DNA from: Brevundimonas sp.
GTDB lineage: Bacteria > Pseudomonadota > Alphaproteobacteria > Caulobacterales > Caulobacteraceae
Length of the DNA stretch: 5,196 bases
Assembly (NCBI GenBank): GCA_022712235.1
Contig: JALAGW010000369.1
Coordinates: 1-5,196 of the forward strand
Direction of reading: 5' to 3'
A program made the position numbers and the translations under genes. How positions within the stretch are numbered: the stretch's first letter is position 1; every line of letters starts with the position of its first letter. Below, piece after piece: positions 5,113-5,196 of the stretch. The notes under the pieces are model-generated. The model was not told the DNA's origin, made no database searches, and saw nothing but the letters and a program-made list of their open reading frames with translations.

Positions 5113-5196
5113 ATGATCAGTCGCCGCACCGTCCTGGCGACGCCTCTCGCCCTGGCGGCCTGCGGCTCCGCGCCGCCGCCCCCTGCGCCGCCGCCC
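5113..5196 (+). CDS. Putative lipoprotein, N-terminus only (partial)
   Basis: ATG at 5113 begins six bases after the fliJ stop, with GAGGG (5098-5102) ten bases upstream, and the frame stays open to the window end (28 residues). MISRRTVLATPLALAACGSA is a short lipoprotein signal: basic SRR, a hydrophobic core, then the lipobox LAAC with the lipidated cysteine at residue 17. A proline-rich linker (PPPPAPPP) follows, as is common after the lipid anchor. The mature domain lies outside the window, so function cannot be stated. Close spacing suggests co-transcription with fliJ, so a flagellar or cell-envelope role is possible but unproven. Confidence 0.7.
   Translation, partial: MISRRTVLATPLALAACGSAPPPPAPPP

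Overview
The window is GC-rich chromosomal DNA that I would place in an alphaproteobacterium of the Caulobacterales, probably Brevundimonas or a close relative. The grounds are the strong match of two proteins to Caulobacter-type FliI and FliJ, the fliI-then-fliJ order, the NAGVEAARAGE-type chemoreceptor tip, and CtrA-like TTAACC motifs upstream of fliI. The genus is inference from remembered family sequences, not from a search.

Left part (1-1198): the first codons of an Lrp/AsnC-type regulator run leftward off the edge. They are divergent from a complete RhtA-type amino-acid exporter gene (161-1072). Twelve bases after that gene comes a possible 37-residue single-helix membrane protein (1085-1198).

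Middle part (1203-2901): a soluble PAS-HAMP chemoreceptor on the minus strand ends four bases from the small ORF. Its gene starts from a 208-bp AT-rich divergent control region shared with fliI. That region holds an exact 7-bp inverted repeat resembling two CtrA half-sites, and a small hairpin covering the fliI ribosome binding site.

Right part (2902-5196): fliI (export ATPase) and fliJ (its coiled-coil partner) would normally form a tight operon. Here they are separated by a roughly 418-bp cassette (4244-4661). It encodes a four-helix-bundle protein of the 23S rRNA intervening-sequence family and is bounded by inverted arrays of a 7-bp repeat. The cassette has visibly lower GC than its surroundings and starts one base after the fliI stop codon. 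After fliJ, a lipoprotein gene starts and runs off the right edge.

Functionally the window joins chemotaxis sensing (the receptor) with flagellar type III export (FliI/FliJ), next to an unrelated amino-acid export locus. The most unusual feature is the cassette inside the fliI-fliJ operon. In the transcript its arms could pair into a stem of about 19-21 bp, the architecture seen in 23S rRNA intervening sequences.
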